Origin: Prauserella muralis
GTDB taxonomy: Bacteria; Actinomycetota; Actinomycetes; Mycobacteriales; Pseudonocardiaceae
DNA length: 64,000 nucleotides
Direction of reading: 5' to 3'
Assembly (NCBI RefSeq): GCF_003202285.1
Contig: NZ_MASW01000005.1
Coordinates: 496,001 to 560,000 of the forward strand
Position 1 is the first letter of the stretch. Each line of letters opens with the position of its first letter. Positions 7,446 to 15,461 of this stretch are shown here, one piece after another. Under the pieces are notes generated by a model. The model saw only the letters and a list, made by a program, of their open reading frames with translations, did not search any database and was not told where the DNA came from. The translations under genes and the position numbers were made by a program.

Positions 7446-8771
7446 TCACGCCGTGAAGTGCACCCCGGTGAACCTCCGGCGCCATGCGCTCACCTCGGCG
7501 CCGACCGCGCGCGGATCGGAAGCGGGGTCCAGGCCACGGGCGAGGAACGCGGCCAGCGCGGGCATGTCCGCCTCGGTCATGCCGCGCCGGACGATCTCCG
7601 GCGTGCCCAGCCGCAGCCCGTTGAGATCTCCCTCCACCGGCTCGGCGGGCAGTCCGATGCCGCACGCGAGCAGGTTGGCCTCCCGCAGCCTCCGGGCGGC
7701 CGCCTGACCTCCGCCGTAGCGGCCGGCGAGGACGGCGAACTGATGCGACGTGGTGGCACCGCGCTCGGCGGCGAAGACGGGCACCCCGAGCGCGGTCAGC
7801 TCCGCGGCCAGCCGCCGCGCCGTGGCCACCATGCACTCGGCGTAGGACCGGCCGGCCACCTGCCAGTCGAGCAGCGTCACCGCCAGCGCCGCCGTCGTGC
7901 CCGCGTCGAAGTTCGCCGTCAGCCCCGGGTGGGCGATCTCCTCCACCCGTTGCGCGAGCCCGGGGTCGTCGGTGAGCAGCAGCCCGCCCGCCGGGCCGCC
8001 GAGGCTCTTGTAGGTGCTCATGGTGAGCAGGTCGGCGCCCTCGGCCAGCGGTGAGGGCCACTGCTCCCCGGCGATCATCCCGCACAGATGCGCCGCGTCG
8101 AACAGCACGCGCGCCCCCACGCCGTCGGCGATGTCACGGATCGCGGCCACCGGGTGCGGGAACAGATTCAGGCTGCCGCCGATGGTGATGAGCGCGGGGC
8201 GCACCTCGGCGGCCAGCTCCCGCAGCGCGCCGACGTCCACGGTGTAGCCACCGGCGGCGACCGGTGCGGGCACGATCCGCAGGCCGTACAGCCCGGCCGC
8301 ACCCGCGTCGTGGTGCGTGACGTGCCCGCCGACGGCGGCGGGCGGCGCGATGATCGTGTCCCCCGGCCGGCAGGTGGCCAGGAACGCGTAGAGGTTCGCC
8401 AGCGCGCCGGACCCCACCCGCACTTCGGCGTAGCGGGCGCCGAACACCTGCGCGGCCAGCTCGGCGGCGATGATCTCGATCTGCTCGATGGCCTCCAGGC
8501 CGGTCTCGTACTTCTCCGCCGGGTAGCCGAGGGAGGGCCGCGAGCCGAGCCCGGCCGACAGCATCGCCTCGGCCCGCGGGTTCATCACGTTGGTGGCGGG
8601 ATTGAGGTTCACCGCCTCGGCGTCGTGGATGCGCTGGTTCTGCGCCACCAGCCGGTCGAGTTCGGCGAGCGTCTCGAGCGCGCCCCGCCCCGCCGTCGCC
8701 TCCGCGACCGAGCGGACCCGCTCGTCGCTGTGCGGCGGCAGCCACGGCCGGGAGGCGAGGGAACGGGGCAT
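7446..8771 (-). CDS. Serine hydroxymethyltransferase-like PLP enzyme
   Basis: A 441-residue fold-type I PLP enzyme of the SHMT family. The cofactor-binding segment FDAAHLCGMIAG (224-235) gives Asp225 and His228, and Lys255 lies in STYKSLGGPAGG. 'LNPATNVMNPRAEAMLS' and 'RPSLGYPAEKYETGLEAIEQIE' match the SHMT N-terminal region. The PLP-lysine motif departs from the canonical 'TTTHKTLRGPRGG' of housekeeping SHMT, and the usual glycine-rich folate region is altered. It may therefore be a specialised member, for instance alpha-methylserine hydroxymethyltransferase/aldolase or a threonine-aldolase-like enzyme, not the housekeeping GlyA. GAAGGAGAC precedes the ATG. Confidence 0.8.
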   Translation of the reverse strand: MPRSLASRPWLPPHSDERVRSVAEATAGRGALETLAELDRLVAQNQRIHDAEAVNLNPATNVMNPRAEAMLSAGLGSRPSLGYPAEKYETGLEAIEQIEIIAAELAAQVFGARYAEVRVGSGALANLYAFLATCRPGDTIIAPPAAVGGHVTHHDAGAAGLYGLRIVPAPVAAGGYTVDVGALRELAAEVRPALITIGGSLNLFPHPVAAIRDIADGVGARVLFDAAHLCGMIAGEQWPSPLAEGADLLTMSTYKSLGGPAGGLLLTDDPGLAQRVEEIAHPGLTANFDAGTTAALAVTLLDWQVAGRSYAECMVATARRLAAELTALGVPVFAAERGATTSHQFAVLAGRYGGGQAAARRLREANLLACGIGLPAEPVEGDLNGLRLGTPEIVRRGMTEADMPALAAFLARGLDPASDPRAVGAEVSAWRRRFTGVHFTA

Positions 8772-8789
8772 GGGCGTCTCCTTCGGGAT

Positions 8790-8954
8790 CTACGGCGCGA
8801 CCTCGCCGTAGGGTACGAGCCGCACCGGGCCGAGCAGGCCGCAGTCCCGGCAGCTCACGCCGCCGCCGTCGACGTCGGGTCGCTGCCCGGGCGCCAGTAC
8901 GGCACCGGTTCCGGCGTCAGGTGCTGTGAGCGTGGAAATCGCTGGCCGCGTCAC
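8790..8954 (-). CDS. Possible small protein with a CxxC motif
   Basis: A 54-codon frame from GTG 8954 ends 18 bp before the SHMT-like start. It ends 'SCRDCGLLGPVRLVPYGEVAP', a plausible protein-like tail with a single CxxC pair. No Shine-Dalgarno is obvious at its GTG. It could be a leader gene of the SHMT-like enzyme or chance; most of the 305-bp gap between 8771 and 9077 is otherwise empty apart from promoters for the flanking divergent genes. Confidence 0.25.
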   Translation of the reverse strand: MTRPAISTLTAPDAGTGAVLAPGQRPDVDGGGVSCRDCGLLGPVRLVPYGEVAP

Positions 8955-9076
8955 CGGGCGCGCCGGTAGGCTGATCTTGGCTCCTCATCCCTTGCAGCCC
9001 ACTGCGCGTCCCGCCGACGGCACGAGCGCCGGCCCGGACGCGGTCCCTCTCACCCGTACGACTCGAGGAGCCGCTT

Positions 9077-10261
9077 GTGTCCGCCCCTGCCATGCCGCGG
9101 AAGCTGACCGCGATCACCCGCTCGCCCGTTCGCGACCTGCTCACTCTCACCCAGCGCCCCGAGGTGATCTCCTTCGCGGGCGGGTTGCCCGCGCCGGAGC
9201 TGTTCGACCTCGGCGGCTGGCAGGCCGCCTTCGGCCAGGCATTGAGCGAGGCCGCCGGCAGGCGCAACCTGCAGTACGCGCCCACGGAGGGTGACCCGGC
9301 CCTGCGGGCGGCGGTGGCCGCCCGGCTCACCCGCCGCGGACTGCCCACCAGCGCTGACGATCTCCTCGTCACCACCGGCTCGCAGCAGGCGCTCACTCTG
9401 CTCGCCTCCGCGCTGCTCGATCCGGGTGCGGTGGTCGCCGTGGAGGAGCCGACCTACCTGGCGGCACTGCAGAGTTTCCAGGCGGCGGGTGCGCGGATCG
9501 TGCCGGTGGCGAGCGACGCCGACGGACTCGATCCGGATGCGCTGGCCAGGGTGATCGAGCGGGAGCGGCCCACCCTGTTGTACCTGGTGCCGACCTTCGC
9601 CAACCCGACCGGGCGCACGCTCACCGCTGAACGACGGCAGGCCGTTGCCGCGCTCACCGCCACCCACGGCGTGTGGGTCGTGGAGGACGACCCCTACAGC
9701 GAACTGCGGTACCAGGGCCCCGCGCTCCCGCCGCTGGCCGCGGCGCCGTCGGCGGGCGCGCACGTCGTCTACGTCGGCAGCTTCTCCAAGATCGGCTCTC
9801 CGGGTATGCGGCTCGGCTGGCTGCGGGCGCCCACGTCGCTACGCCCCGCGCTGACCGTCGCGAAGCAGGCCGCCGACCTGCACACCTCCACAGTGGACCA
9901 GGCCGCGGCCGCGATCTACCTCGCCACTCGCGATCTCGACGCGCACGTGGACACGCTGTGCGCCGCCTACCGGGCACGCAAGGACGCGATGGTGGCCACA
10001 GTGGACGATGCCATGCCGGACGGCACCGAGCGCACCGATCCGGGCGGCGGCATGTTCGTGTGGCTGCGGCTGCCGAGCGGCGTCGACGCCGAGTCCCTGC
10101 TGCCTGCCGCGCTGGAGCGTCATGTGGCCTTCGTGCCGGGGGTGCCGTTCTACGCGGGCACGCCGGACCGCACGACGCTGCGGCTGTCGTTCACCACGCA
10201 CACGCCGGAGCGGATCGCCGAAGGCATCGGCAGGCTCGCCGGGGCACTGCGCCGGTCGTGA
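9077..10261 (+). CDS. PLP-dependent aminotransferase (2-aminoadipate/MocR-type class I)
   Basis: A 394-residue class I/II aminotransferase. The PLP lysine is Lys238 in 'VYVGSFSKIGSPGMRLGW', and 'NPTGRTLTAERRQAV' and 'EDDPYSELRYQG' are the expected substrate and cofactor motifs. The N-terminus 'VISFAGGLPAPELFD' and overall length match the LysN/2-aminoadipate aminotransferase group, which lacks the HTH domain of MocR proteins. GTG at 9077 follows a GAGGAG box at 9066. It is monocistronic, divergent from the SHMT-like gene and ends next to a convergent acetyltransferase. Substrate uncertain; kynurenine or branched amino acids are possible. Confidence 0.87.
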   Translation: MSAPAMPRKLTAITRSPVRDLLTLTQRPEVISFAGGLPAPELFDLGGWQAAFGQALSEAAGRRNLQYAPTEGDPALRAAVAARLTRRGLPTSADDLLVTTGSQQALTLLASALLDPGAVVAVEEPTYLAALQSFQAAGARIVPVASDADGLDPDALARVIERERPTLLYLVPTFANPTGRTLTAERRQAVAALTATHGVWVVEDDPYSELRYQGPALPPLAAAPSAGAHVVYVGSFSKIGSPGMRLGWLRAPTSLRPALTVAKQAADLHTSTVDQAAAAIYLATRDLDAHVDTLCAAYRARKDAMVATVDDAMPDGTERTDPGGGMFVWLRLPSGVDAESLLPAALERHVAFVPGVPFYAGTPDRTTLRLSFTTHTPERIAEGIGRLAGALRRS

Positions 10262-10265
10262 GCCG

Positions 10266-11045
10266 TCAACCGGCCAGGGCCCGGTAGTGGTAGGCGCACG
10301 CCTCGGTGAAACCCATCCGCGCGTACAGCCGTAGCGCTGGGTCGTTGTCCCGCTCGACCTGGAGGTAGAGGCCGCGGCAGCCCAGCCCGGCCGCCCAGTC
10401 GGCGAGGACGCCGACGACGGCGCGTCCCGCTCCCCTGCCGCGTGCCGGCGGCAGCGTGGCCATGCCGAACAGCCCGGCCCAGCCGTCGTCGGCGACCGCG
10501 CGGCCCACGGCGATCACCGTGTCGCCGCCGAGCACGCAGACGAAGGCGCTGGGCAGGCGCACCCTGCTGAGCAGATCCCGCTCGGCGCGCGGATCACCAC
10601 CGTGGCCGTGGACCTCCTGCCAGGCCTCGAACCAGGCGGGGGCGGGCGTGCCGCTCACCTCCACCCGCAGCCCGGACGGACGCGGGCGCGTCCGGACGTC
10701 GGCGGTCCGCGCCGTCTGCAGGGACATCGGGCCGGTCCGTCGGTAGCCGCGCCCGGCCAGCTCCGGGTCGAGGCCGTCCGGGCAGGCGCCGGGGGTGATC
10801 TGGAACCGTGCCAACGCGCCGAAGCCCGCGTAGAACGCCTCGGCGGTCGCGATCCGGCGCGGGAGGTCGGCCGGGTCGGCCCGCCCGTGCGGCAGGACCG
10901 TGCCCAGCCACCACGACGCGGTCGTGGTGTGGCGCAGCCACCAGTCCCCCACCCGCTCGACGTGCTCGGCGGGCAGCGCCCTGGCGACGCGCTCCTGCAG
11001 GCTCCGCACCAGATCCGGGCTCCGTGACGCCGACGGCACCGGCAT
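10266..11045 (-). CDS. GNAT-family N-acetyltransferase
   Basis: A 259-residue protein whose C-terminal 130 residues form a GNAT domain: 'GLFGMATLPPARGRGAGRAVVGVLADWA' is the acetyl-CoA pyrophosphate-binding motif A (R/Q-x-x-G-x-G/A), followed by 'GLYLQVERDNDPALRLYARMGFTEACAYHYR'. The N-terminal half is a degenerate GNAT-like region, as in many actinobacterial two-lobed acetyltransferases. It converges on the aminotransferase (4-bp gap). Substrate unknown. Confidence 0.87.
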   Translation of the reverse strand: MPVPSASRSPDLVRSLQERVARALPAEHVERVGDWWLRHTTTASWWLGTVLPHGRADPADLPRRIATAEAFYAGFGALARFQITPGACPDGLDPELAGRGYRRTGPMSLQTARTADVRTRPRPSGLRVEVSGTPAPAWFEAWQEVHGHGGDPRAERDLLSRVRLPSAFVCVLGGDTVIAVGRAVADDGWAGLFGMATLPPARGRGAGRAVVGVLADWAAGLGCRGLYLQVERDNDPALRLYARMGFTEACAYHYRALAG

Positions 11046-11135
11046 GACTGACTCCTCCTCGCGCCCGCTCGGTCACGGAGAACATTCTTCCGGGCCGCGG
11101 GACTGTGATGCTGCCGGGCATCGACCGCGGCGGCC

Positions 11136-11164
11136 TTGACAACCATTAGAACGCTTGTTCGAAT
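11136..11164 (+). promoter_or_regulatory. SigA-like promoter with embedded SOS (LexA) box
   Basis: TTGACA (11136-11141) is a perfect -35. GAAC-GCTT-GTTC (11149-11160), inside the spacer, matches the GAAC-N4-GTTC core of the actinobacterial LexA box, and TCGAAT at 11159-11164 could be the -10 at 17-bp spacing. LexA bound here would block the promoter of the gene at 11190. The upstream gene is divergent. Confidence 0.65.
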
Positions 11165-11189
11165 CGTGGGGTCAGTCAGGGGAGTGCAC

Positions 11190-11573
11190 GTGAACCAACC
11201 AGCTCGGATGCCCTGCCGGTGGTGGCGGCGGGACGTCAGCTCGACACCGACCCGGCCGGTCTGGACGCCCGCCGATGGGCCGCCCGAGGCCTTCCGGCCC
11301 GTGGACCCGCCGCAGTGGGTCTGGGTGAACCTGCGCCCGGCGTTGCGCAGCGACCCGTTCTCGTACTACGACGACGCGCCCGACGGGTTGCAGTATCGCT
11401 ACGAGGTCAAGGGCCTGCTGCGAGGCTGGATGCCTGCCGTCGACGGCGCGCCACTCGGAGTGGTGAGCTACCAGTTGCTGACCGCCGACCAGCAGTGGCG
11501 CACGGTGGTGACGGCGTTCGTCCCACAGCACCTGATCCGCTACCGCGCCCGCACGGGCAGGGAACTGCTCTGA
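11190..11573 (+). CDS. Hypothetical protein, probably SOS-induced
   Basis: A 127-residue protein that I do not recognise. The N-terminal 45 residues are rich in Arg, Trp and Pro; the rest is a compact domain with 'PPQWVWVNLRPALRSDPFSYYDDAPDGLQYRYEVKGLL' and 'TADQQWRTVVTAFVPQHLIRYR'. No signal peptide or membrane helix. GTG 11190 is chosen because CAGGGGAG (11177-11184) sits about 6 bp upstream. The promoter carries a SOS box (11149-11160), and dinB with its own SOS box lies 2 kb away, so a role in DNA-damage response is inferred, not shown. Convergent with the gene ending at 11575. Confidence 0.7.
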   Translation: MNQPARMPCRWWRRDVSSTPTRPVWTPADGPPEAFRPVDPPQWVWVNLRPALRSDPFSYYDDAPDGLQYRYEVKGLLRGWMPAVDGAPLGVVSYQLLTADQQWRTVVTAFVPQHLIRYRARTGRELL

Positions 11574-11574
11574 G

Positions 11575-12279
11575 TCAGACCACGACGACCCGGAACGCGT
11601 GCACGCACCACGGTCCCTCGTAGCTGGTCATCCAGAGGTTGGTGGAGTAGCCGTCGACCTGCCGGCCGCCTGCCGTGCCGCGCAGGTAGACCTGGACGGA
11701 GTCGATGCCCGCGGCACGTCCGTCGATCGTCGGATCGATCCGCAGCTCCGGCCGGTGGCCGATGAGCTCGTCGACGTCCGCGGGTGTGCTGATCCCGTCC
11801 GCGCACAGCCTGCACTTCGCCGCGGCCGCGTCGCCGGAGTTGACGTCGTCGAGGAAGGTCTGCATCGCGGCCAGTGCGACCCGGTCGACCGGCTTTCCGC
11901 CCGCGGTGGGACCGTCCTGGCCCGCCGGGCTGCTCGGCGGCTCGCCGGTGGGTAGCCCGGCGGTCGGCTGTCCGGTGGTCGGTTCGGCGGAGGACGAGCT
12001 GACAGGCCGTGCCGGCAGTGGGCCTGCCTGGTTCGTGGTCTCCTCGCCGAGGAGGAACCCCGGTGCGACGAATCCGGTGATGCCGAGGGTGCCCAGCGCC
12101 AGCGCCACCATCGTGACCACGGTGGCGATCGCTCCGGTCTTCTTCCGCGGTGGCGCGCCGAAAGCGCCGTGCTCTCCGCCGTACTGAGTGGACGGACCGT
12201 GACCGCCGTAACCGGGACCGGGCTGCGTGGGCATGCCGTAGGGCTGCTGCCCTCCATACGGCTGGTGTCGATGACTCAT
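11575..12279 (-). CDS. Membrane-anchored protein with Pro/Gly/Gln-rich N-terminus
   Basis: A 234-residue type II membrane protein. Residues 1-45 are low-complexity and cytoplasmic (HQPYGGQQPYGMPTQPGPGYGG), a single helix 'AIATVVTMVALALGTLGITGFVA' spans about 50-72, then a Ser/Pro/Thr linker leads to an extracytoplasmic domain with a Cys pair (AAAKCRLCADG). The C-terminal domain 'VDRVALAAMQTFLDDVNSGDAAAAK...' resembles the NTF2/SnoaL-like domains common at the end of such actinobacterial proteins. Function unknown. It lies 74 bp downstream of dinB in the same direction. Confidence 0.75.
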   Translation of the reverse strand: MSHRHQPYGGQQPYGMPTQPGPGYGGHGPSTQYGGEHGAFGAPPRKKTGAIATVVTMVALALGTLGITGFVAPGFLLGEETTNQAGPLPARPVSSSSAEPTTGQPTAGLPTGEPPSSPAGQDGPTAGGKPVDRVALAAMQTFLDDVNSGDAAAAKCRLCADGISTPADVDELIGHRPELRIDPTIDGRAAGIDSVQVYLRGTAGGRQVDGYSTNLWMTSYEGPWCVHAFRVVVV

Positions 12280-12353
12280 CCGGCCCCCGCCTCGTCGTTG
12301 GCACCTTCGACGGCGAGCGGGCGGGCATCGTTCCCGTCCCATCCTGGCACGTG

Positions 12354-13550
12354 TCAGTCCGGCAGCAGCGGCACCGAAAGGCCCTGGTCGCGGCCCAGCA
12401 GCGCGGCGCGGGTGACGGCCGCCGAGCCGAAGCGGTTGCGCACCGAGTCGAGTGCGGAGTCCAGCCTTCCTGCCGCGTGCTCGTCGAACGGCAGCACCAG
12501 CTGCACGGCATCGTCGTTGTCCAGGTTGGACAGCGAGACACCGATCAAGGTGAGCCCCTCGCGGTCGATCAGCGGCCGCACCGTGGCCAGCAGCCCCCGT
12601 GCGGTGGCCAGTATGGTCTCGGTGCCTGCGGTGGCCTCGGTGAGCGTGTGTGACCGGGTGGCGCGGGTGTAGTCGGCGAAACGCAGCCGCAGCACCACCG
12701 TGCGGCACACCCGGTGTGCGGACCGCAGCCTGCGGGCGAGCCGGTCGGTGAGCCCGGCGAGGATGGCGTCCAGCTCGTCCGGCGAACGGTAGCGGCTGCC
12801 GAGTGCCCGCTGCGCGCCCATCGACCGGCGCCGCCTGCCCACCTGCACGGGCCGCGGGTCGCGGTTGTGCGCCAGCGCGTGCAGGTGCCTGCCCGCGCCG
12901 CGGCCGAGCATCGACACCAGCTGGGCCTCGGAGAGCGTCGCGACCTGCCCGACGGTGGTGATGCCCCGGTCGCGCAGCTTCGCCGAGGTGACCCGGCCGA
13001 CACCCCACAGCCGTTCCACCGGCAGGGGATGCAGGAACGCCAGCTCGCCGTCGTGGGGCACCACCAGGAGCCCGTCGGGCTTGGCGACGCCACTGGCCAC
13101 CTTGGCGAGGAACTTGGTCCTGGCCACGCCGACCGTGATGGGCAGGCCGACCCGTTCGGCGACGTCCCTGCGGAGCCGGGCGGCGATCCGGCTGGGGCTG
13201 CCGGAGATGCGGGCGAGCCCGCCGACGTCGAGAAACGCCTCGTCGATCGAGATGCCCTCGACGATCGGCGTGGTGTCGCGGAACACCGCGAACACCGCCT
13301 TGCTGGCCTCGGAGTAGGCCGACATCCTCGGCGGCACCACCACCGCGTGCGGGCACAGCCGCCGTGCCTGCCCGCCGCCCATCGCGGTGCGCACGCCGTA
13401 GGCCTTGGCCTCGTAGCTGGCGGCCAGCACGACTCCCCCGCCGACGATCACCGGCCGCCCGCGCAGCCGGGGATCGTCGCGCTGCTCGACCGACGCGTAG
13501 AACGCGTCCAGGTCGGCATGCAGGATCGGACCCTCGGTCGACACGAACAC
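12354..13550 (-). CDS. dinB: DNA polymerase IV (Y-family translesion polymerase)
   Basis: A 398-residue Y-family polymerase. Catalytic carboxylates are Asp13 in 'ILHADLDAFYASVEQRDDP' and Asp103-Glu104 in 'SIDEAFLDVGG'. 'KFLAKVASGVAKPDGLLVV' and 'LWGVGRVTSAKLRDRGITTVGQVA' give the thumb helix-hairpin-helix, and the little-finger domain follows. The end 'QGLSVPLLPD' resembles a clamp-binding peptide. The GTG at 13550 has no Shine-Dalgarno and lies inside a SOS box, so a leaderless mRNA repressed by LexA is likely; GTG 13544 is an alternative start. It copies past DNA lesions with low fidelity. Confidence 0.92.
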   Translation of the reverse strand: MFVSTEGPILHADLDAFYASVEQRDDPRLRGRPVIVGGGVVLAASYEAKAYGVRTAMGGGQARRLCPHAVVVPPRMSAYSEASKAVFAVFRDTTPIVEGISIDEAFLDVGGLARISGSPSRIAARLRRDVAERVGLPITVGVARTKFLAKVASGVAKPDGLLVVPHDGELAFLHPLPVERLWGVGRVTSAKLRDRGITTVGQVATLSEAQLVSMLGRGAGRHLHALAHNRDPRPVQVGRRRRSMGAQRALGSRYRSPDELDAILAGLTDRLARRLRSAHRVCRTVVLRLRFADYTRATRSHTLTEATAGTETILATARGLLATVRPLIDREGLTLIGVSLSNLDNDDAVQLVLPFDEHAAGRLDSALDSVRNRFGSAAVTRAALLGRDQGLSVPLLPD

Positions 13551-13557
13551 ATGTTCG
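13544..13557. promoter_or_regulatory. SOS (LexA) box over the dinB start
   Basis: CGAACACATGTTCG is a perfect palindrome and matches the mycobacterial/actinobacterial LexA consensus GAAC-N4-GTTC with flanking C/G. It overlaps both candidate GTG starts of dinB, so LexA binding here would occlude the start region of transcription. Confidence 0.75.
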
Positions 13558-13595
13558 CATCGGGCACCGACAGTTCCGTCACCTCGCCGGTGTCG

Positions 13596-14348
13596 TCACC
13601 TGCGGAAGCGGGCGACGACCTCCTGGATAGCCGGGCCCGTCGCCGAGGCGGCCTGCGCCCAGGACTCGAACTCGAGCGTCGCGGCGAAGTCCCCGGTCTT
13701 GGCGATGCCGACCGCGGACTTGATGTCGCGGGCCAGCGCCGGATCGAGCTCGGCCCACCGGACGGCCAGCTCGGTGGCCCTGGCCAGCGGGTTGTCGGCG
13801 AGCTCCAGCGCCACACCCTCGCGGACGGCCGTCTCGCCGTCGAGCGCACCGCCGTCGAGCAGCAGCGCCAGCGCCTTCTGCGGTCCGAGCGCGTCGACCA
13901 GGAAGTACGTGCAGCCTCCGCCGGGGTGCAGACCGATGCGGGAGAACGTGGCCGCGAAGGACGCCTTCGGCCCCGCGATCCGCACGTCGCACGCCATCGC
14001 GAGGTTGAGCCCGGCGCCGACGGCCGCGCCCTGCACGGCGGCGACCGTGGGGATCGGCAGCTCCCGCAGCCGCAGGAAGCTGTCGTAGACGCGGTGCAGG
14101 TGGCTGCGGATCTCGCCGACCGGCCGGTCGGCGGCGGAGCCGAACAGGGCGGGCAGGTCGGCGCCCGCGCAGAACGCGCTACCCTGCCCGGCCACGACCA
14201 GGGTGCGGGCGCCGGGCGAGGCGCCGACCTTCGCGATCGCCTCGCCCAGCTCCGCGCACATCGCCTCGTCGAGGCAGTTGCGCCGGTCCGGGTCCGTCAG
14301 CGTCAACGTCCACCGGCCCGCGTCCTCGGTCAGCTCCACCTTGCCCAT
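13596..14348 (-). CDS. Crotonase-fold enoyl-CoA hydratase/isomerase family protein
   Basis: A 250-residue crotonase. The oxyanion-hole segments 'GSAFCAGADLPAL' (57-67) and 'VQGAAVGAGLNLAMACDVRIAG' (105-126) are clear. Aligned by eye to classical enoyl-CoA hydratase, both catalytic glutamates seem absent ('PEILLG' is replaced by 'TFSRIG' and the 'MEMVL' region by 'LALLL'), which argues against simple hydration and for an isomerase or another crotonase reaction. ATG 14348 is chosen for its GGGAG box; an in-frame start at 14381 would add 11 residues. A 36-bp piece of this gene recurs at 15425-15460. Confidence 0.82.
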   Translation of the reverse strand: MGKVELTEDAGRWTLTLTDPDRRNCLDEAMCAELGEAIAKVGASPGARTLVVAGQGSAFCAGADLPALFGSAADRPVGEIRSHLHRVYDSFLRLRELPIPTVAAVQGAAVGAGLNLAMACDVRIAGPKASFAATFSRIGLHPGGGCTYFLVDALGPQKALALLLDGGALDGETAVREGVALELADNPLARATELAVRWAELDPALARDIKSAVGIAKTGDFAATLEFESWAQAASATGPAIQEVVARFRR

Positions 14349-14402
14349 GCCGCTCCCTTGGCTCGCCTGCGTCCCGGCCATCGTGCCAACCGCGTCCGCC
14401 GT

Positions 14403-14435
14403 CGACGCGGGTGGTGCCCGTGGCGGCGGTCCAGA
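14403..14435 (-). pseudogene. Fragment of LGFP-protein C-terminus (33-bp perfect duplicate)
   Basis: These 33 bp are identical to 15473-15505, which encode the end of the NodB/LGFP protein (WTAATGTTRV). Here they are not part of an intact gene. They lie upstream of the SDR gene, while the intact copy lies downstream of it in the same orientation. Confidence 0.6.
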
Positions 14436-14577
14436 AGGAGAAACCGCGCACCCTGCGCGGCGAGGGTGGCCCAGCGTGTCCCCGGATACGCGCGGCCCTG
14501 TTCAGGCCACCCCGCGGGCCTGCCGGCTGGTTGTGTTGGTGCCGCAAACCTGTACCGACTTCGAAGGGCAAGCGAAC

Positions 14578-15354
14578 ATGTCAGCAGTCATCACCACCAG
14601 CCCGCTGGCCGGCCGTGTCGCTCTCGTCACCGGAGCCTCCAGCGGCATCGGCGAGGCCACCGCGGAACGGGTGGCAGCACTGGGCGCCAAGGTCGCCGTG
14701 GCCGCCCGCCGCAAGGACAACCTCGACGCCCTCGTGGCCCGCATCGCCGCTGCGGGCGGCACCGCGCTGGCCCTCCCGCTCGACGTCACCGACCGGGATG
14801 CCGTCACCGCGGCCGCCGAGCAGATCACCGACCAGCTCGGCCGGGTGGACCTGGTGTTCAACAACGCGGGCGTCCAGCTGATCTCCTCGATCGAGGATCT
14901 GCAGGTGGACGACTGGCAACGCCAGATCGACCTCAACATCACAGGCGTCATGAACGTCATCGGCGCCTTCGTGCCCCACCTCACCGACGCCGCGGTGGCG
15001 GGCGACCCCGCTGACCTGATCACCACGTCCTCGATTGCGGCGACCCGGGTCCTGGAAAAGTTCTCGATCTACTCCGGGACCAAGGCCTACGTCAGCCAGC
15101 TCACCCGGCTACTCCGCGTCGAGCTGGGCCGCAAGATGGTCAGGGTGGCCACGATCGAACCGGGCATGGTCGACACCGAGTTGCCCGACCACGTCACCGA
15201 CCCCGACGCCAGCACGCTGATGGCCGACCTGATCCACGACATCGACGTCCTCAGCCCGGCCGACGTCGCCGAAACCGTCGCATTCATCGCCTCGATGCCC
15301 CGGCACGTCAACCTTACCGAGATCACCATCCTGCCCACCGCCCAGGCTGTCTGA
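14578..15354 (+). CDS. Short-chain dehydrogenase/reductase
   Basis: A 258-residue classical SDR. The NAD(P)-binding motif TGASSGIG is at 18-25, NNAG at 95-98, and the catalytic Ser151-Tyr165-Lys169 lie in 'TTSSIAATRVLEKFSIYSGTK'. The basic pair in 'AVAARRKDNL' suggests NADP preference. ATG 14578 is preceded by GAAGGG. It is the only forward gene in a run of reverse genes, and it is bordered by duplicated pieces of the two neighbours (14403-14435 and 15425-15460), a sign that it arrived by insertion or rearrangement. Substrate unknown. Confidence 0.9.
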   Translation: MSAVITTSPLAGRVALVTGASSGIGEATAERVAALGAKVAVAARRKDNLDALVARIAAAGGTALALPLDVTDRDAVTAAAEQITDQLGRVDLVFNNAGVQLISSIEDLQVDDWQRQIDLNITGVMNVIGAFVPHLTDAAVAGDPADLITTSSIAATRVLEKFSIYSGTKAYVSQLTRLLRVELGRKMVRVATIEPGMVDTELPDHVTDPDASTLMADLIHDIDVLSPADVAETVAFIASMPRHVNLTEITILPTAQAV

Positions 15355-15424
15355 GCGGCTCAGCGGGGATTGGTCACGGCGTATCCTCTTCACCGGCGGC
15401 TGCCGGCGGGGTGTGCAGGACGCG

Positions 15425-15460
15425 CTGCCCGGCCACGGCCAGGATGCGCGCGCCGGGCGG
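15425..15460 (-). pseudogene. Fragment similar to the crotonase gene at 13596
   Basis: About 32 of 36 bases match 14184-14219, which encode 'SPGARTLVVAGQG' of the crotonase-family gene; the reading here is PPGARILAVAGQR. It sits between the SDR stop and the LGFP gene and is too short to be functional. With the LGFP fragment at 14403-14435 it marks a duplication footprint. Confidence 0.45.
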
Positions 15461-15461
15461 C

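Noticed and set aside
11575-13560. Long reverse-strand open frame spanning the membrane protein and dinB
   Set aside because: Its first part is an Arg/Gly/Ala-rich out-of-frame reading of dinB; only the C-terminal 234 residues are protein-like and are given as a separate gene.
12714-15014. 766-codon forward open frame
   Set aside because: It runs antisense through dinB and the crotonase gene and enters the SDR in a wrong frame; composition is that of a GC-driven shadow.
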